DNA of 64,000 nt from Ariolimax columbianus (GCA_036924085.1 JAVGWX010000013.1:54189904-54253903); one strand, 5' to 3'. Positions 37,730-53,362 are shown, counted from the first letter of the stretch. Numbers and translations are program-made. Notes: a model not told the origin generated them from the sequence alone.

Positions 37730-40375
37730 AAGAAAAACTAATGTTTCTGAAATCAAAATTGAGTAAATGGCGATTTTTAAAAAATTGCAGATCATAAGTT
37801 TAGACAATTTTCAGCCGTTAGAAATGTATTGCACTTTTAACGCACTAATTATGTGGATAAGTTAAAAGCATTTCCACTGACTTTCAAGTAATTTTACTGA
37901 AAAGAAAAACTAATTTTTCTAAAATTAAAATTAAACACGATTTGAAAAAAAAGTTGCAGATCATAAGTTTAGACAATTTTCAGCCTTTAGAAATGTATTG
38001 CAATTTTAACGCACTAATTATGTGGATAAGTTGAAAGCATTTCCACTGACTTTCAAGTAATTTTACTGACAAGAAAAACCAATGTTTCTAAAATTAAAAT
38101 TGAGTAGAAGGCGATTTGAAAAAAAGTTCCAGCTCATAAGTTTAGACAATTTTCAGCCGTTTGAAATGTATTGCAATTTTAAAGCACTAATTATGTGGAT
38201 AAATGAAAAGCATTTCCACTGACTTTCAAGTAATTTTACTGACTAGAAAAACTAATGTTCTAAAATTAGAATTGAGTAAAAGGCGATTTGAAAAAAAAGT
38301 GGCAGATCATAAGTTTATACAATTTTCACCCGTTTGAAATGTATTGCAATTTAAACGCACTAATTATGTGGATAAGTTAAAAGCATTTCCATTGACTTTC
38401 AAGTATTTTTACTGACAAGAAAAACTAATGTTTCTAAAATTAAAATTAAACACGATTTGAAAAAAAGTTGCAAATCATAAGTATAGACAATTTTCAGCAG
38501 TTTCAAATGTATTGCAATTTTAACGCACTAATTATGTGGATAAGTTAAAAGCATTTCCACTGACTTTCAAGTAATTTTACTGACAAGAAAAACTAATGTT
38601 TCTAAAATCAAAATTGAGTAAAAGCCGATTTGAAAAAAAATTGCAGATCATAAGTTTAGACTATTTTCAGCACTTTGACATGTATTGCAATTTTAACGCA
38701 CTAATTATGTGGATAAGTTAAAAGCATTTCCACAGAAAATCAAGTAATTTTACTGACTAGAAAAACCAATGTTTCTAAAATTAAAATTGAGTAGAAGCTG
38801 ATTTGAAAAAAAAGTGGCAGATCATATTTATACAATTTTCAGCCGTTTGAAATGTATTGCTATTTTAACGCACTAATTATGTGGATAAGTTAAAAGCATT
38901 TCCACTGACTTTCAAGTAATTTTACTGACAAGAAAAACTAATGTTTCTAAAATTAAAATTAAACACGATTTGAAAAAAAGTTGCAGATCATAAGTTTAGA
39001 CAATTTTCAGCCGTTAGAAATGTAATGCACTTTTAACGCACTAATTATGTGGATAAGTTAAAAGCATTTCCACTGACTTTCAAGTAATTGTACTGACAAG
39101 AAAAACTAATGTTTCTAAATACAAAATTGAGTAAAAGCCGATTTGAAAAAAAATTGCAGATCATAAGTTTAGACTATTTTCAGCACTTTGACATGTATTG
39201 CAATTTTAACGCACTAATTATGTGGATAAGTTAAAAGCATTTCCATTGACTTTCAAGTAATTTTACTGACAAGAAAAACTAATGTTTCTAAAATTAAAAT
39301 TAAACACGATTTGCAAAAAGTGGCAGATCATAAGTATAGACAATTTTCAGCCGTTTGAAATGTATTGCAATTTTAACGCACTAATTATGTGGATAAGTTA
39401 AAAGCATTTCCACTGACTTTCAAGTAATTTTACTGACAAGAAAAACCAATGTTTCTAAAATTAAAATTGAGTAGAAGGCGATTTGAAAAAAAGTTTCAGC
39501 TCATAAGTTTAGACAATTTTCAGCCGTTTGAAATGTATTGCAATTTTAACGCACTAATTATGTGGATAAATTAAAAGCATTTCCACTGACTTTCAAGTAA
39601 TTTTACTGACTAGAAAAACCAATGTTTCTAAAATTAAAATTGAGTAAAAGGCGATTTGAAAAAAAAGTGGCAGATCATAAGTCTATACAATTTTCAGCCG
39701 TTTGAAATGTATTGCAATTTAAACGCACTAATTATGTGGATAAATTAAAAACATTTCCATTGACTTTCAAGTATTTTTACTGACAAGAAAAACTAATGTT
39801 TCTAAAATTAAAATTAAACACGATTTGAAAAAAAGTTACAAATCATAAGTATAGACAATTTTCAGCCGTTTGAAATGTATTGCAATTTTAACGCACTAAT
39901 TATGTGGATACGTTAAAAGCATTTCCACTGACTTTCAAGTAATTTTACTGACAAGAAAAACTAATGTTTCTAAAATTAAAATTAAACACGATTTGCAAAA
40001 AGTTGCAGATCATAAGTATAGACAATTTTCAGCCGTTTGAAATGTATTGCAATTTTAACGCACTAATTATGTGGATGAATGAAAAGCATTTCCACTGACT
40101 TTCAAGTAATTTTACTGACTAGAAAAACCAATGTTTCTAAAATTTAAATTGAGTAGACGGCGATTTGAAAAAAAAAGTGGCAGATCATAAGTTTAGACAA
40201 TTTTCAGCCGTTTGAAATGTATTGCAATTTTAAAGCACTAATTATGTGGATAAATGAAAAGCATTTCCACTGACTTTCAAGTAATTTTACTGACTAGAAA
40301 AACTAATGTTCTAAAATTAGAATTGAGTAAAAGGCGATTTGAAAAAAAAGTGGCAGATCATAAGTTTATACAATT
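37730..40375 (-). repeat. About 2.6-kb block repeated 12,987 bp downstream
   Basis: This block matches about 50,717-53,362. Markers are ctaatttttctaaaa (37,911 and 50,898), cacagaaaatc (38,731 and 51,718), caagtaattgtac (39,090 and 52,077) and gagtagacggcg (40,156 and 53,143), all exactly 12,987 bp apart. A single-position difference is visible at about 38,403 (agtattttt against agtaatttt). A constant offset across four markers means no monomer has been gained or lost in either copy. Confidence 0.83.
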
Positions 40376-40689
40376 TTCACCCGTTTGAAATGTATTGCAA
40401 TTTAAACGCACTAATTATGTGGATAAGTTAAAAGCATTTCCATTGACTTTCAAGTAATTTTACTGACAAGAAAAACTAATGTTTCTGAAATCAAAATTGA
40501 GTAAATGGCGATTTTTAAAAAATTGCAGATCATAAGTTTAGACAATTTTCAGCCGTTAGAAATGTATTGCACTTTTAACGCACTAATTATGTGGATAAGT
40601 TAAAAGCATTTCCACTGACTTTCAAGTAATTTTACTGAAAAGAAAAACTAATTTTTCTAAAATTAAAATTAAACACGATTTGAAAAAAA

Positions 40690-43600
40690 AGTTGCAGATC
40701 ATAAGTTTAGACAATTTTCAGCCTTTAGAAATGTATTGCAATTTTAACGCACTAATTATGTGGATAAGTTGAAAGCATTTCCACTGACTTTCAAGTAATT
40801 TTACTGACAAGAAAAACCAATGTTTCTAAAATTAAAATTGAGTAGAAGGCGATTTGAAAAAAAGTTCCAGCTCATAAGTTTAGACAATTTTCAGCCGTTT
40901 GAAATGTATTGCAATTTTAAAGCACTAATTATGTGGATAAGTTAAAAGCATTTCCACTGACTTTCAAGTAATTTTACTGACTAGAAAAACTAATGTTCTA
41001 AAATTAGAATTGAGTAGAAGGCGATTTGAAAAAAAAGTGGCAGATCATAAGTTTATACAATTTTCACCAGTTTGAAATGTATTGCAATTTAAACGCACTA
41101 ATTATGTGGATAAGTTAAAAGCATTTCCATTGACTTTCAAGTAATTTTACTGACAAGAAAAACTAATGTTTCTAAAATTAAAATTAAACACGATTTGAAA
41201 AAAAGTTGCAAATCATAAGTATAGACAATTTTCAGCAGTTTGAAATGTATTGCAATTTTAACGCACTAATTATGTGGATAAGTTAAAAGCATTTCCACTG
41301 ACTTTCAAGTAATTTTACTGACAAGAAAAACTAATGTTTCTAAAATCAAAATTGAGTAAAAGCCGATTTGAAAAAAAATTGCAGATCATAAGTTTAGACT
41401 ATTTTCAGCACTTTGACATGTATTGCACTTTTAACGCACTAATTATGTGGATAATTTAAAAGCATTTCCACTGACTTTCAAGTAATTTTACTGACAGGAA
41501 AAACTAATGTTTCTAAAATTAAAATTAAACACGATTTGAAAAAAAGTTGCAGATCATGTATAGACAATTTTCAGCCGTTTGAAATGTATTTCAATTTTAA
41601 CGAACTAATTATATGGATAAGTTAAAAGCATTTCCACTGACTTTCAAGTAATTTTACTGACTAGAAAAACCAATGTTTCTAAAATTAAAATTGAGTAGAA
41701 GGCGATTTGAAATAAAAAGTGGCAGATCATGTTTATACAATTTTCAGCCGTTTGAAATGTATTGCAATTTAAACGCACTAATTATGTGGATAAGTTAAAA
41801 GCATTTCCATTGACTTTCAAGTAATTTTACTGACAAGAAAAACTAATGTTTCTAAAATTAAAATTAAACACGATTTGAAAAAAAGTTGCAAATCATAAGT
41901 ATAGACAATTTTCAGCCGTTTGAAATGTATTGCAATTTTAACGCACTAATTATGTGGATAAGTTAAAAGCATTTCCACTGACTTTCAAGTAATTTTACTG
42001 ACAAGAAAAACTAATGTTTCTAAAATTAAAATTAAACACGATTTGAAAAAAAGTTGCAGATCATAAGTATAGACAATTTTCAGCCGTTTGAAATGTATTG
42101 CAATTTTAACGCACTAATTATGTGGATAAGTTAAAAGCATTTCTACCGACTTTCAAGTAATTTTACTGACAAGAAAAACTAATGTTTCTAAAATCAAATT
42201 TGAGTAAAAGCCGATTTGAAAAAAAATTGCAGATCATAAGTTTAGACTATTTTCAGCACTTTGACATGTATTGCAATTTTAACGCACTAATTATGTGGAT
42301 AAGTTAAAAGCATTTCCACAGACATTCAAGTGATTTTACTGACTAGAAAAACCAATGTTTCTAAAATTAAAATTGAGTAGAAGGCGATTTGAAAAAAAAG
42401 TGGCAGATCATAAGTTTATACAATTTTCAGCCGTTTGAAATGTATTGCAATTTAAACGCACTAATTATGTGGATAAGTTAAAAGCATTTCCACTGACTTT
42501 CAATTAATTTTACTGACAAGAGAAACTAATGTTTCTAAAATTAAAATTAAACACGATTTTAAAAAAAGTTGCAGATCATAAGTTTAGACAATTTTCAGCC
42601 TTTAGAAATGTATTGCAATTTTAACGCACTAATTATGTGGATAAGTTAAAAGCATTTCCACTGACTTTCAAGTAATTTTACTGACAAGAAAAACCAATGT
42701 TTCTAAAATTAAAATTGAGTAGAAGGCGATTTGAAAAAAAGTTTCAGCTCATAAGTTTAGACAATTTTCAGCCGTTTGAAATGTATTGCAATTTTAACGC
42801 ACTAATTATGTGGATAAATTAAAAGCATTTCCACTGACTTTCAAGTAATTTTACTGACTAGAAAAACCAATGTTTCTAAAATTAAAATTGAGTAGAAGGC
42901 GATTTGAAAAAAAAGTGGCAGATCATAAGTCTATACAATTTTCAGCCGTTTGAAATGTATTGCAATTTAAACGCACTAATTATGTGGATAAGTTAAAAGC
43001 ATTTCCATTGACTTTCAAGTATTTTTACTGACAAGAAAAACTAATGTTTCTAAAATTAAAATTAAACACGATTTGAAAAAAAGTTACAAATCATAAGTAT
43101 AGACAATTTTCAGCCGTTTGAAATGTATTGCAATTTTAACGCACTAATTATGTGGATACGTTAAAAGCATTTCCACTGACTTTCAAGTAATTTTACTGAC
43201 AAGAAAAACTAATGTTTCTAAAATTAAAATTAAACACGATTTGCAAAAAGTTGCAGATCATAAGTATAGACAATTTTCAGCCGTTTGAAATGTATTGCAA
43301 TTTTAACGCACTAATTATGTGGATAAGTTAAAAGCATTTCTACCGACTTTCAAGTAATTTTACTGACAAGAAAAACTAATGTTTCTAAAATCAAATTTGA
43401 GTAAAAGCCGATTTGAAAAAAAATTGCAGATCATAAGTTTAGACTATTTTCAGCACTTTGACATGTATTGCAATTTTAACGCACTAATTATGTGGATAAG
43501 TTAAAAGCATTTCCACAGACATTCAAGTGATTTTACTGACTAGAAAAACCAATGTTTCTAAAATTAAAATTGAGTAGAAGGCGATTTGAAAAAAAAGTGG

Positions 43601-44480
43601 CAGATCATAAGTTTATACAATTTTCAGCCGTTTGAAATGTATTGCAATTTAAACGCACTAATTATGTGGATAAGTTAAAAGCATTTCCACTGACTTTCAA
43701 TTAATTTTACTGACAAGAGAAACTAATGTTTCTAAAATTAAAATTAAACACGATTTTAAAAAAAGTTGCAGATCATAAGTTTAGACAATTTTCAGCCTTT
43801 AGAAATGTATTGCAATTTTAACGCACTAATTATGTGGATAAGTTAAAAGCATTTCCACTGACTTTCAAGTAATTTTACTGACAAGAAAAACCAATGTTTC
43901 TAAAATTAAAATTGAGTAGAAGGCGATTTGAAAAAAAGTTTCAGCTCATAAGTTTAGACAATTTTCAGCCGTTTGAAATGTATTGCAATTTTAACGCACT
44001 AATTATGTGGATAAATTAAAAGCATTTCCACTGACTTTCAAGTAATTTTACTGACTAGAAAAACCAATGTTTCTAAAATTAAAATTGAGTAGAAGGCGAT
44101 TTGAAAAAAAAGTGGCAGATCATAAGTCTATACAATTTTCAGCCGTTTGAAATGTATTGCAATTTAAACGCACTAATTATGTGGATAAGTTAAAAGCATT
44201 TCCATTGACTTTCAAGTATTTTTACTGACAAGAAAAACTAATGTTTCTAAAATTAAAATTAAACACGATTTGAAAAAAAGTTACAAATCATAAGTATAGA
44301 CAATTTTCAGCCGTTTGAAATGTATTGCAATTTTAACGCACTAATTATGTGGATACGTTAAAAGCATTTCCACTGACTTTCAAGTAATTTTACTGACAAG
44401 AAAAACTAATGTTTCTAAAATTAAAATTAAACACGATTTGCAAAAAGTTGCAGATCATAAGTATAGACAATTTTCAGCCG
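40690..44480 (-). repeat. About 3.8-kb block repeated 17,742 bp downstream
   Basis: This block matches about 58,432-62,222. Markers are ctgacaggaaaaac (41,496 and 59,238) and ttctaccg (42,141 and 59,883; 43,338 and 61,080), all at an offset of 17,742 bp. Rare differences exist, for example atatggataag near 41,612 against atgtggataag, and cacgatttta near 42,550 against cactatttta. It contains a seven-monomer tandem repeat of 1,197 bp (42,141 to 43,338), reproduced in the downstream copy (59,883 to 61,080). Confidence 0.83.
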
Positions 44481-46139
44481 TTTAAAATGTATTGCAATTT
44501 TAACGCACTAATTATGTGGATAAGTTAAAAGCATTTCCACTGACTTTCAAGTAATTTTACTGACAAGAAAAACTAATGTTTCTGAAATCAAAATTGAGTA
44601 GATGCAGATTTTTAAAAAATTGCAGATCATAAGTTTAGACAATTTTCAGCCGTTAGAAATGTATTGCACTTTTAACGCACTAATTATGTGGATAAGTTAA
44701 AAGCATTTCCACTGACTTTCAAGTAATTTTACTGACGAAAAACTAATGTTTCTAAAATTAAAATTAAACACGATTTGAAAAAAAGTTGCAGATCATGTAT
44801 AGACAATTTTCAGCCGTTTGAAATGTATTTCAATTTTAACGAACTAATTATGTGGATAAGTTAAAAGCATTTCCACTGACTTTCAAGTAATTTTACTGAC
44901 AAGAAAAACTAATGTTTCTGAAATCAAAATTGAGTAGATAGCGATTTAAAAAAAATTGCAGATCATAAGTTTAGACAATTTTCAGCCGTTAGAAATGTAT
45001 TGCACTTTTAACGCACTAATTATGTGGATAAGTTAAAAGCATTTCCACTGACTTTCAAGTAATTTTACTGACAAGAAAAACTAATGTTTCTAAAATTAAA
45101 ATTAAACAAGATTTGAAAAAAAAATTGCAGATCATAAGTTTAGACAATTTTCAGCCTTTAGAAATGTATTGCAATTTTAACGCACTAATTATGTGGATAA
45201 GTTGAAAGCATTTCCACTGACTTTCAAGTAATTTTACTGACAAGAAAAACCAATGTTTCTAAAATTAAAATTGAGTAGAAGGCGATTTGAAAAAAAGTTC
45301 CAGCTCATAAGTTTAGACAAATTTCAGCCGTTTGAAATGTATTGCAATTTTAAAGCACTAATTATGTGGATAAGTTAAAAGCATTTCCACTGACTTTCAA
45401 GTAATTTTACTGACTAGAAAAACTAATGTTCTAAAATTAGAATTGAGTAGAAGGCGATTTGAAAAAAAAGTGGCAGATCATAAGTTTATACAATTTTCAC
45501 CAGTTTGAAATGTATTGCAATTTAAACGCACTAATTATGTGGATAAGTTAAAAGCATTTCCATTGACTTTCAAGTAATTTTACTGACAAGAAAAACTAAT
45601 GTTTCTAAAATTAAAATTAAACACGATTTGCAAAAAGTTGCAGATCATAAGTATAGACAATTTTCAGCCGTTTGAAATGTATTGCAATTTTAACGCACTA
45701 ATTATGTGGATAAGTTAAAAGCATTTCTACCGACTTTCAAGTAATTTTACTGACAAGAAAAACTAATGTTTCTAAAATCAAATTTGAGTAAAAGCCGATT
45801 TGAAAAAAAATTGCAGATCATAAGTTTAGACTATTTTCAGCACTTTGACATGTATTGCAATTTTAACGCACTAATTATGTGGATAAGTTAAAAGCATTTC
45901 CACAGACATTCAAGTGATTTTACTGACTAGAAAAACCAATGTTTCTAAAATTAAAATTGAGTAGAAGGCGATTTGAAAAAAAAGTGGCAGATCATAAGTT
46001 TATACAATTTTCAGCCGTTTGAAATGTATTGCAATTTAAACGCACTAATTATGTGGATAAGTTAAAAGCATTTCCACTGACTTTCAATTAATTTTACTGA
46101 CAAGAGAAACTAATGTTTCTAAAATTAAAATTAAACACG

Positions 46140-49100
46140 ATTTTAAAAAAAGTTGCAGATCATAAGTTTAGACAATTTTCAGCCTTTAGAAATGTATTGC
46201 AATTTTAACGCACTAATTATGTGGATAAGTTAAAAGCATTTCCACTGACTTTCAAGTAATTTTACTGACAAGAAAAACCAATGTTTCTAAAATTAAAATT
46301 GTGTAGAAGGCGATTTGAAAAAAAGTTTCAGCTCATAAGTTTAGACAATTTTCAGCCGTTTGAAATGTATTGCAATTTTAACGCACTAATTATGTGGATA
46401 AATTAAAAGCATTTCCACTGACTTTCAAGTAATTTTACTGACTAGAAAAACCAATGTTTCTAAAATTAAAATTGAGTAAAAGGCGATTTGAAAAAAAAGT
46501 GGCAGATCATAAGTCTATACAATTTTCAGCCGTTTGAAATGTATTGCAATTTAAACGCACTAATTATGTGGATAAGTTAAAAGCATTTCCATTGACTTTC
46601 AAGTATTTTTACTGACAAGAAAAACTAATGTTTCTAAAATTAAAATTAAACACGATTTGAAAAAAAGTTACAAATCATAAGTATAGACAATTTTCAGCCG
46701 TTTGAAATGTATTGCAATTTTAACGCACTAATTATGTGGATACGTTAAAAGCATTTCCACTGACTTTCAAGTAATTTTACTGACAAGAAAAACTAATGTT
46801 TCTAAAATTAAAATTAAACACGATTTGCAAAAAGTTGCAGATCATAAGTATAGACAATTTTCAGCCGTTTGAAATGTATTGCAATTTTAACGCACTAATT
46901 ATGTGGATAAATGAAAAGCATTTCCACTGACTTTCAAGTAATTTTACTGACAAGAAAAACCAATGTTTCTAAAATTAAAATTGAGTAGAAGGCGATTTGA
47001 AAAAAAGTTTCAGCTCATAAGTTTAGACTATTTTCAGAATTTTGACATGTATTGCTATTTTAACGCACTAATTATGTGGATAAATTAAAAGCATTTCCAC
47101 TGACTTTCAAGTAATTTTACTGACTAGAAAAACCAATGTTTCTAAAATTAAAATTGAGTAAAAGGCGATTTGAAAAAAAAGTGGCAGATCATAAGTCTAT
47201 ACAATTTTCAGCCGTTTGAAATGTATTGCAATTTAAACGCACTAATTATGTGGATAAATTAAAAACATTTCCATTGACTTTCAAGTATTTTTACTGACAA
47301 GAAAAACTAATGTTTCTAAAATTAAAATTAAACACGATTTGAAAAAAAGTTACAAATCATAAGTATAGACAATTTTCAGCCGTTTGAAATGTATTGCAAT
47401 TTTAACGCACTAATTATGTGGATACGTTAAAAGCATTTCCACTGACTTTCAAGTAATTTTACTGACAAGAAAAACTAATGTTTCTAAAATTAAAATTAAA
47501 CACGATTTGCAAAAAGTTGCAGATCATAAGTATAGACAATTTTCAGCCGTTTGAAATGTATTGCAATTTTAACGCACTAATTATGTGGATGAATGAAAAG
47601 CATTTCCACTGACTTTCAAGTAATTTTACTGACTAGAAAAACCAATGTTTCTAAAATTTAAATTGAGTAGACGGCGATTTGAAAAAAAAAGTGGCAGATC
47701 ATAAGTTTAGACAATTTTCAGCCGTTTGAAATGTATTGCAATTTTAAAGCACTAATTATGTGGATAAATGAAAAGCATTTCCACTGACTTTCAAGTAATT
47801 TTACTGACTAGAAAAACTAATGTTCTAAAATTAGAATTGAGTAAAAGGCGATTTGAAAAAAAAGTGGCAGATCATAAGTTTATACAATTTTCACCCGTTT
47901 GAAATGTATTGCAATTTAAACGCACTAATTATGTGGATAAGTTAAAAGCATTTCCATTGACTTTCAAGTAATTTTACTGACAAGAAAAACTAATGTTTCT
48001 GAAATCAAAATTGAGTAAATGGCGATTTTTAAAAAATTGCAGATCATAAGTTTAGACAATTTTCAGCCGTTAGAAATGTATTGCACTTTTAACGCACTAA
48101 TTATGTGGATAAGTTAAAAGCATTTCCACTGACTTTCAAGTAATTTTACTGAAAAGAAAAACTAATTTTTCTAAAATTAAAATTAAACACGATTTGAAAA
48201 AAAAGTTGCAGATCATAAGTTTAGACAATTTTCAGCCTTTAGAAATGTATTGCAATTTTAACGCACTAATTATGTGGATAAGTTGAAAGCATTTCCACTG
48301 ACTTTCAAGTAATTTTACTGACAAGAAAAACCAATGTTTCTAAAATTAAAATTGAGTAGAAGGCGATTTGAAAAAAAGTTCCAGCTCATAAGTTTAGACA
48401 ATTTTCAGCCGTTTGAAATGTATTGCAATTTTAAAGCACTAATTATGTGGATAAATGAAAAGCATTTCCACTGACTTTCAAGTAATTTTACTGACTAGAA
48501 AAACTAATGTTCTAAAATTAGAATTGAGTAAAAGGCGATTTGAAAAAAAAGTGGCAGATCATAAGTTTATACAATTTTCACCCGTTTGAAATGTATAGCA
48601 ATTTAAACGCACTAATTATGTGGATAAGTTAAAAGCATTTCCATTGACTTTCAAGTAATTTTACTGACAAGAAAAACTAATGTTTCTAAAATTAAAATTA
48701 AACACGATTTGAAAAAAAGTTGCAAATCATAAGTATAGACAATTTTCAGCAGTTTCAAATGTATTGCAATTTTAACGCACTAATTATGTGGATAAGTTAA
48801 AAGCATTTCCACTGACTTTCAAGTAATTTTACTGACAAGAAAAACTAATGTTTCTAAAATTAAAATTAAACACGATTTTAAAAAAAGTTGCAGATCATAA
48901 GTTTAGACAATTTTCAGCCTTTAGAAATGTATTGCAATTTTAACGCACTAATTATGTGGATAAGTTAAAAGCATTTCCACTGACTTTCAAGTAATTTTAC
49001 TGACAAGAAAAACCAATGTTTCTAAAATTAAAATTGTGTAGAAGGCGATTTGAAAAAAAGTTTCAGCTCATAAGTTTAGACAATTTTCAGCCGTTTGAAA

Positions 49101-51580
49101 TGTATTGCAATTTTAACGCACTAATTATGTGGATAAATTAAAAGCATTTCCACTGACTTTCAAGTAATTTTACTGACTAGAAAAACCAATGTTTCTAAAA
49201 TTAAAATTGAGTAAAAGGCGATTTGAAAAAAAAGTGGCAGATCATAAGTCTATACAATTTTCAGCCGTTTGAAATGTATTGCAATTTAAACGCACTAATT
49301 ATGTGGATAAGTTAAAAGCATTTCCATTGACTTTCAAGTATTTTTACTGACAAGAAAAACTAATGTTTCTAAAATTAAAATTAAACACGATTTGAAAAAA
49401 AGTTACAAATCATAAGTATAGACAATTTTCAGCCGTTTGAAATGTATTGCAATTTTAACGCACTAATTATGTGGATACGTTAAAAGCATTTCCACTGACT
49501 TTCAAGTAATTTTACTGACAAGAAAAACTAATGTTTCTAAAATTAAAATTAAACACGATTTGCAAAAAGTTGCAGATCATAAGTATAGACAATTTTTAGC
49601 CGTTTGAAATGTATTGCAATTTTAACGCACTAATTATGTGGATAAATGAAAAGCATTTCCACTGACTTTCAAGTAATTTTACTGACAAGAAAAACCAATG
49701 TTTCTAAAATTAAAATTGAGTAGAAGGCGATTTGAAAAAAAGTTTCAGCTCATAAGTTTAGACTATTTTCAGAATTTTGACATGTATTGCTATTTTAACG
49801 CACTAATTATGTGGATAAATTAAAAGCATTTCCACTGACTTTCAAGTAATTTTACTGACTAGAAAAACCAATGTTTCTAAAATTAAAATTGAGTAAAAGG
49901 CGATTTGAAAAAAAAGTGGCAGATCATAAGTCTATACAATTTTCAGCCGTTTGAAATGTATTGCAATTTAAACGCACTAATTATGTGGATAAATTAAAAA
50001 CATTTCCATTGACTTTCAAGTATTTTTACTGACAAGAAAAACTAATGTTTCTAAAATTAAAATTAAACACGATTTGAAAAAAAGTTACAAATCATAAGTA
50101 TAGACAATTTTCAGCCGTTTGAAATGTATTGCAATTTTAACGCACTAATTATGTGGATACGTTAAAAGCATTTCCACTGACTTTCAAGTAATTTTACTGA
50201 CAAGAAAAACTAATGTTTCTAAAATTAAAATTAAACACGATTTGCAAAAAGTTGCAGATCATAAGTATAGACAATTTTCAGCCGTTTGAAATGTATTGCA
50301 ATTTTAACGCACTAATTATGTGGATGAATGAAAAGCATTTCCACTGACTTTCAAGTAATTTTACTGACTAGAAAAACCAATGTTTCTAAAATTTAAATTG
50401 AGTAGACGGCGATTTGAAAAAAAAAGTGGCAGATCATAAGTTTAGACAATTTTCAGCCGTTTGAAATGTATTGCAATTTTAAAGCACTAATTATGTGGAT
50501 AAATGAAAAGCATTTCCACTGACTTTCAAGTAATTTTACTGACTAGAAAAACTAATGTTCTAAAATTAGAATTGAGTAAAAGGCGATTTGAAAAAAAAGT
50601 GGCAGATCATAAGTTTATACAATTTTCACCCGTTTGAAATGTATTGCAATTTAAACGCACTAATTATGTGGATAAGTTAAAAGCATTTCCATTGACTTTC
50701 AAGTAATTTTACTGACAAGAAAAACTAATGTTTCTGAAATCAAAATTGAGTAAATGGCGATTTTTAAAAAATTGCAGATCATAAGTTTAGACAATTTTCA
50801 GCCGTTAGAAATGTATTGCACTTTTAACGCACTAATTATGTGGATAAGTTAAAAGCATTTCCACTGACTTTCAAGTAATTTTACTGAAAAGAAAAACTAA
50901 TTTTTCTAAAATTAAAATTAAACACGATTTGAAAAAAAAGTTGCAGATCATAAGTTTAGACAATTTTCAGCCTTTAGAAATGTATTGCAATTTTAACGCA
51001 CTAATTATGTGGATAAGTTGAAAGCATTTCCACTGACTTTCAAGTAATTTTACTGACAAGAAAAACCAATGTTTCTAAAATTAAAATTGAGTAGAAGGCG
51101 ATTTGAAAAAAAGTTCCAGCTCATAAGTTTAGACAATTTTCAGCCGTTTGAAATGTATTGCAATTTTAAAGCACTAATTATGTGGATAAATGAAAAGCAT
51201 TTCCACTGACTTTCAAGTAATTTTACTGACTAGAAAAACTAATGTTCTAAAATTAGAATTGAGTAAAAGGCGATTTGAAAAAAAAGTGGCAGATCATAAG
51301 TTTATACAATTTTCACCCGTTTGAAATGTATTGCAATTTAAACGCACTAATTATGTGGATAAGTTAAAAGCATTTCCATTGACTTTCAAGTAATTTTACT
51401 GACAAGAAAAACTAATGTTTCTAAAATTAAAATTAAACACGATTTGAAAAAAAGTTGCAAATCATAAGTATAGACAATTTTCAGCAGTTTCAAATGTATT
51501 GCAATTTTAACGCACTAATTATGTGGATAAGTTAAAAGCATTTCCACTGACTTTCAAGTAATTTTACTGACAAGAAAAAC
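46140..51580 (-). repeat. Tandem duplication of a 16-monomer block (about 2,735 bp x 2)
   Basis: Copies at about 46,140-48,870 and 48,871-51,580. Markers 2,735 bp apart are attgtgtagaagg (46,301 and 49,036), gagtagacggcg (47,670 and 50,405) and ctaatttttct (48,163 and 50,898). The monomer containing agaattttgacatg, which I see only here, occurs once in each copy (about 47,036 and 49,771). After about 51,585 the third expected unit is replaced by an aatcaaaattgagtaaaagcc monomer. Confidence 0.85.
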
Positions 51581-53362
51581 TAATGTTTCTAAAATCAAAA
51601 TTGAGTAAAAGCCGATTTGAAAAAAAATTGCAGATCATAAGTTTAGACTATTTTCAGCACTTTGACATGTATTGCAATTTTAACGCACTAATTATGTGGA
51701 TAAGTTAAAAGCATTTCCACAGAAAATCAAGTAATTTTACTGACTAGAAAAACCAATGTTTCTAAAATTAAAATTGAGTAGAAGCTGATTTGAAAAAAAA
51801 GTGGCAGATCATATTTATACAATTTTCAGCCGTTTGAAATGTATTGCTATTTTAACGCACTAATTATGTGGACAAGTTAAAAGCATTTCCACTGACTTTC
51901 AAGTAATTTTACTGACAAGAAAAACTAATGTTTCTAAAATTAAAATTAAACACGATTTGAAAAAAAGTTGCAGATCATAAGTTTAGACAATTTTCAGCCG
52001 TTAGAAATGTAATGCACTTTTAACGCACTAATTATGTGGATAAGTTAAAAGCATTTCCACTGACTTTCAAGTAATTGTACTGACAAGAAAAACTAATGTT
52101 TCTAAATACAAAATTGAGTAAAAGCCGATTTGAAAAAAAATTGCAGATCATAAGTTTAGACTATTTTCAGCACTTTGACATGTATTGCAATTTTAACGCA
52201 CTAATTATGTGGATAAGTTAAAAGCATTTCCATTGACTTTCAAGTAATTTTACTGACAAGAAAAACTAATGTTTCTAAAATTAAAATTAAACACGATTTG
52301 CAAAAAGTGGCAGATCATAAGTATAGACAATTTTCAGCCGTTTGAAATGTATTGCAATTTTAACGCACTAATTATGTGGATAAGTTAAAAGCATTTCCAC
52401 TGACTTTCAAGTAATTTTACTGACAAGAAAAACCAATGTTTCTAAAATTAAAATTGAGTAGAAGGCGATTTGAAAAAAAGTTTCAGCTCATAAGTTTAGA
52501 CAATTTTCAGCCGTTTGAAATGTATTGCAATTTTAACGCACTAATTATGTGGATAAATTAAAAGCATTTCCACTGACTTTCAAGTAATTTTACTGACTAG
52601 AAAAACCAATGTTTCTAAAATTAAAATTGAGTAAAAGGCGATTTGAAAAAAAAGTGGCAGATCATAAGTCTATACAATTTTCAGCCGTTTGAAATGTATT
52701 GCAATTTAAACGCACTAATTATGTGGATAAATTAAAAACATTTCCATTGACTTTCAAGTATTTTTACTGACAAGAAAAACTAATGTTTCTAAAATTAAAA
52801 TTAAACACGATTTGAAAAAAAGTTACAAATCATAAGTATAGACAATTTTCAGCCGTTTGAAATGTATTGCAATTTTAACGCACTAATTATGTGGATACGT
52901 TAAAAGCATTTCCACTGACTTTCAAGTAATTTTACTGACAAGAAAAACTAATGTTTCTAAAATTAAAATTAAACACGATTTGCAAAAAGTTGCAGATCAT
53001 AAGTATAGACAATTTTCAGCCGTTTGAAATGTATTGCAATTTTAACGCACTAATTATGTGGATGAATGAAAAGCATTTCCACTGACTTTCAAGTAATTTT
53101 ACTGACTAGAAAAACCAATGTTTCTAAAATTTAAATTGAGTAGACGGCGATTTGAAAAAAAAAGTGGCAGATCATAAGTTTAGACAATTTTCAGCCGTTT
53201 GAAATGTATTGCAATTTTAAAGCACTAATTATGTGGATAAATGAAAAGCATTTCCACTGACTTTCAAGTAATTTTACTGACTAGAAAAACTAATGTTCTA
53301 AAATTAGAATTGAGTAAAAGGCGATTTGAAAAAAAAGTGGCAGATCATAAGTTTATACAATT
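50717..53362 (-). repeat. Downstream copy of the 37.7-40.4 kb block
   Basis: Partner of about 37,730-40,375 at a constant 12,987-bp offset, overlapping the second 2,735-bp unit. The stretch around 51,590-54,070 itself resembles a repeat with 2,051-bp offset: cacagaaaatc at 51,718 and 53,769, caagtaattgtac at 52,077 and 54,128. Overlapping periods show that copied segments of different length were layered on one another. Confidence 0.8.
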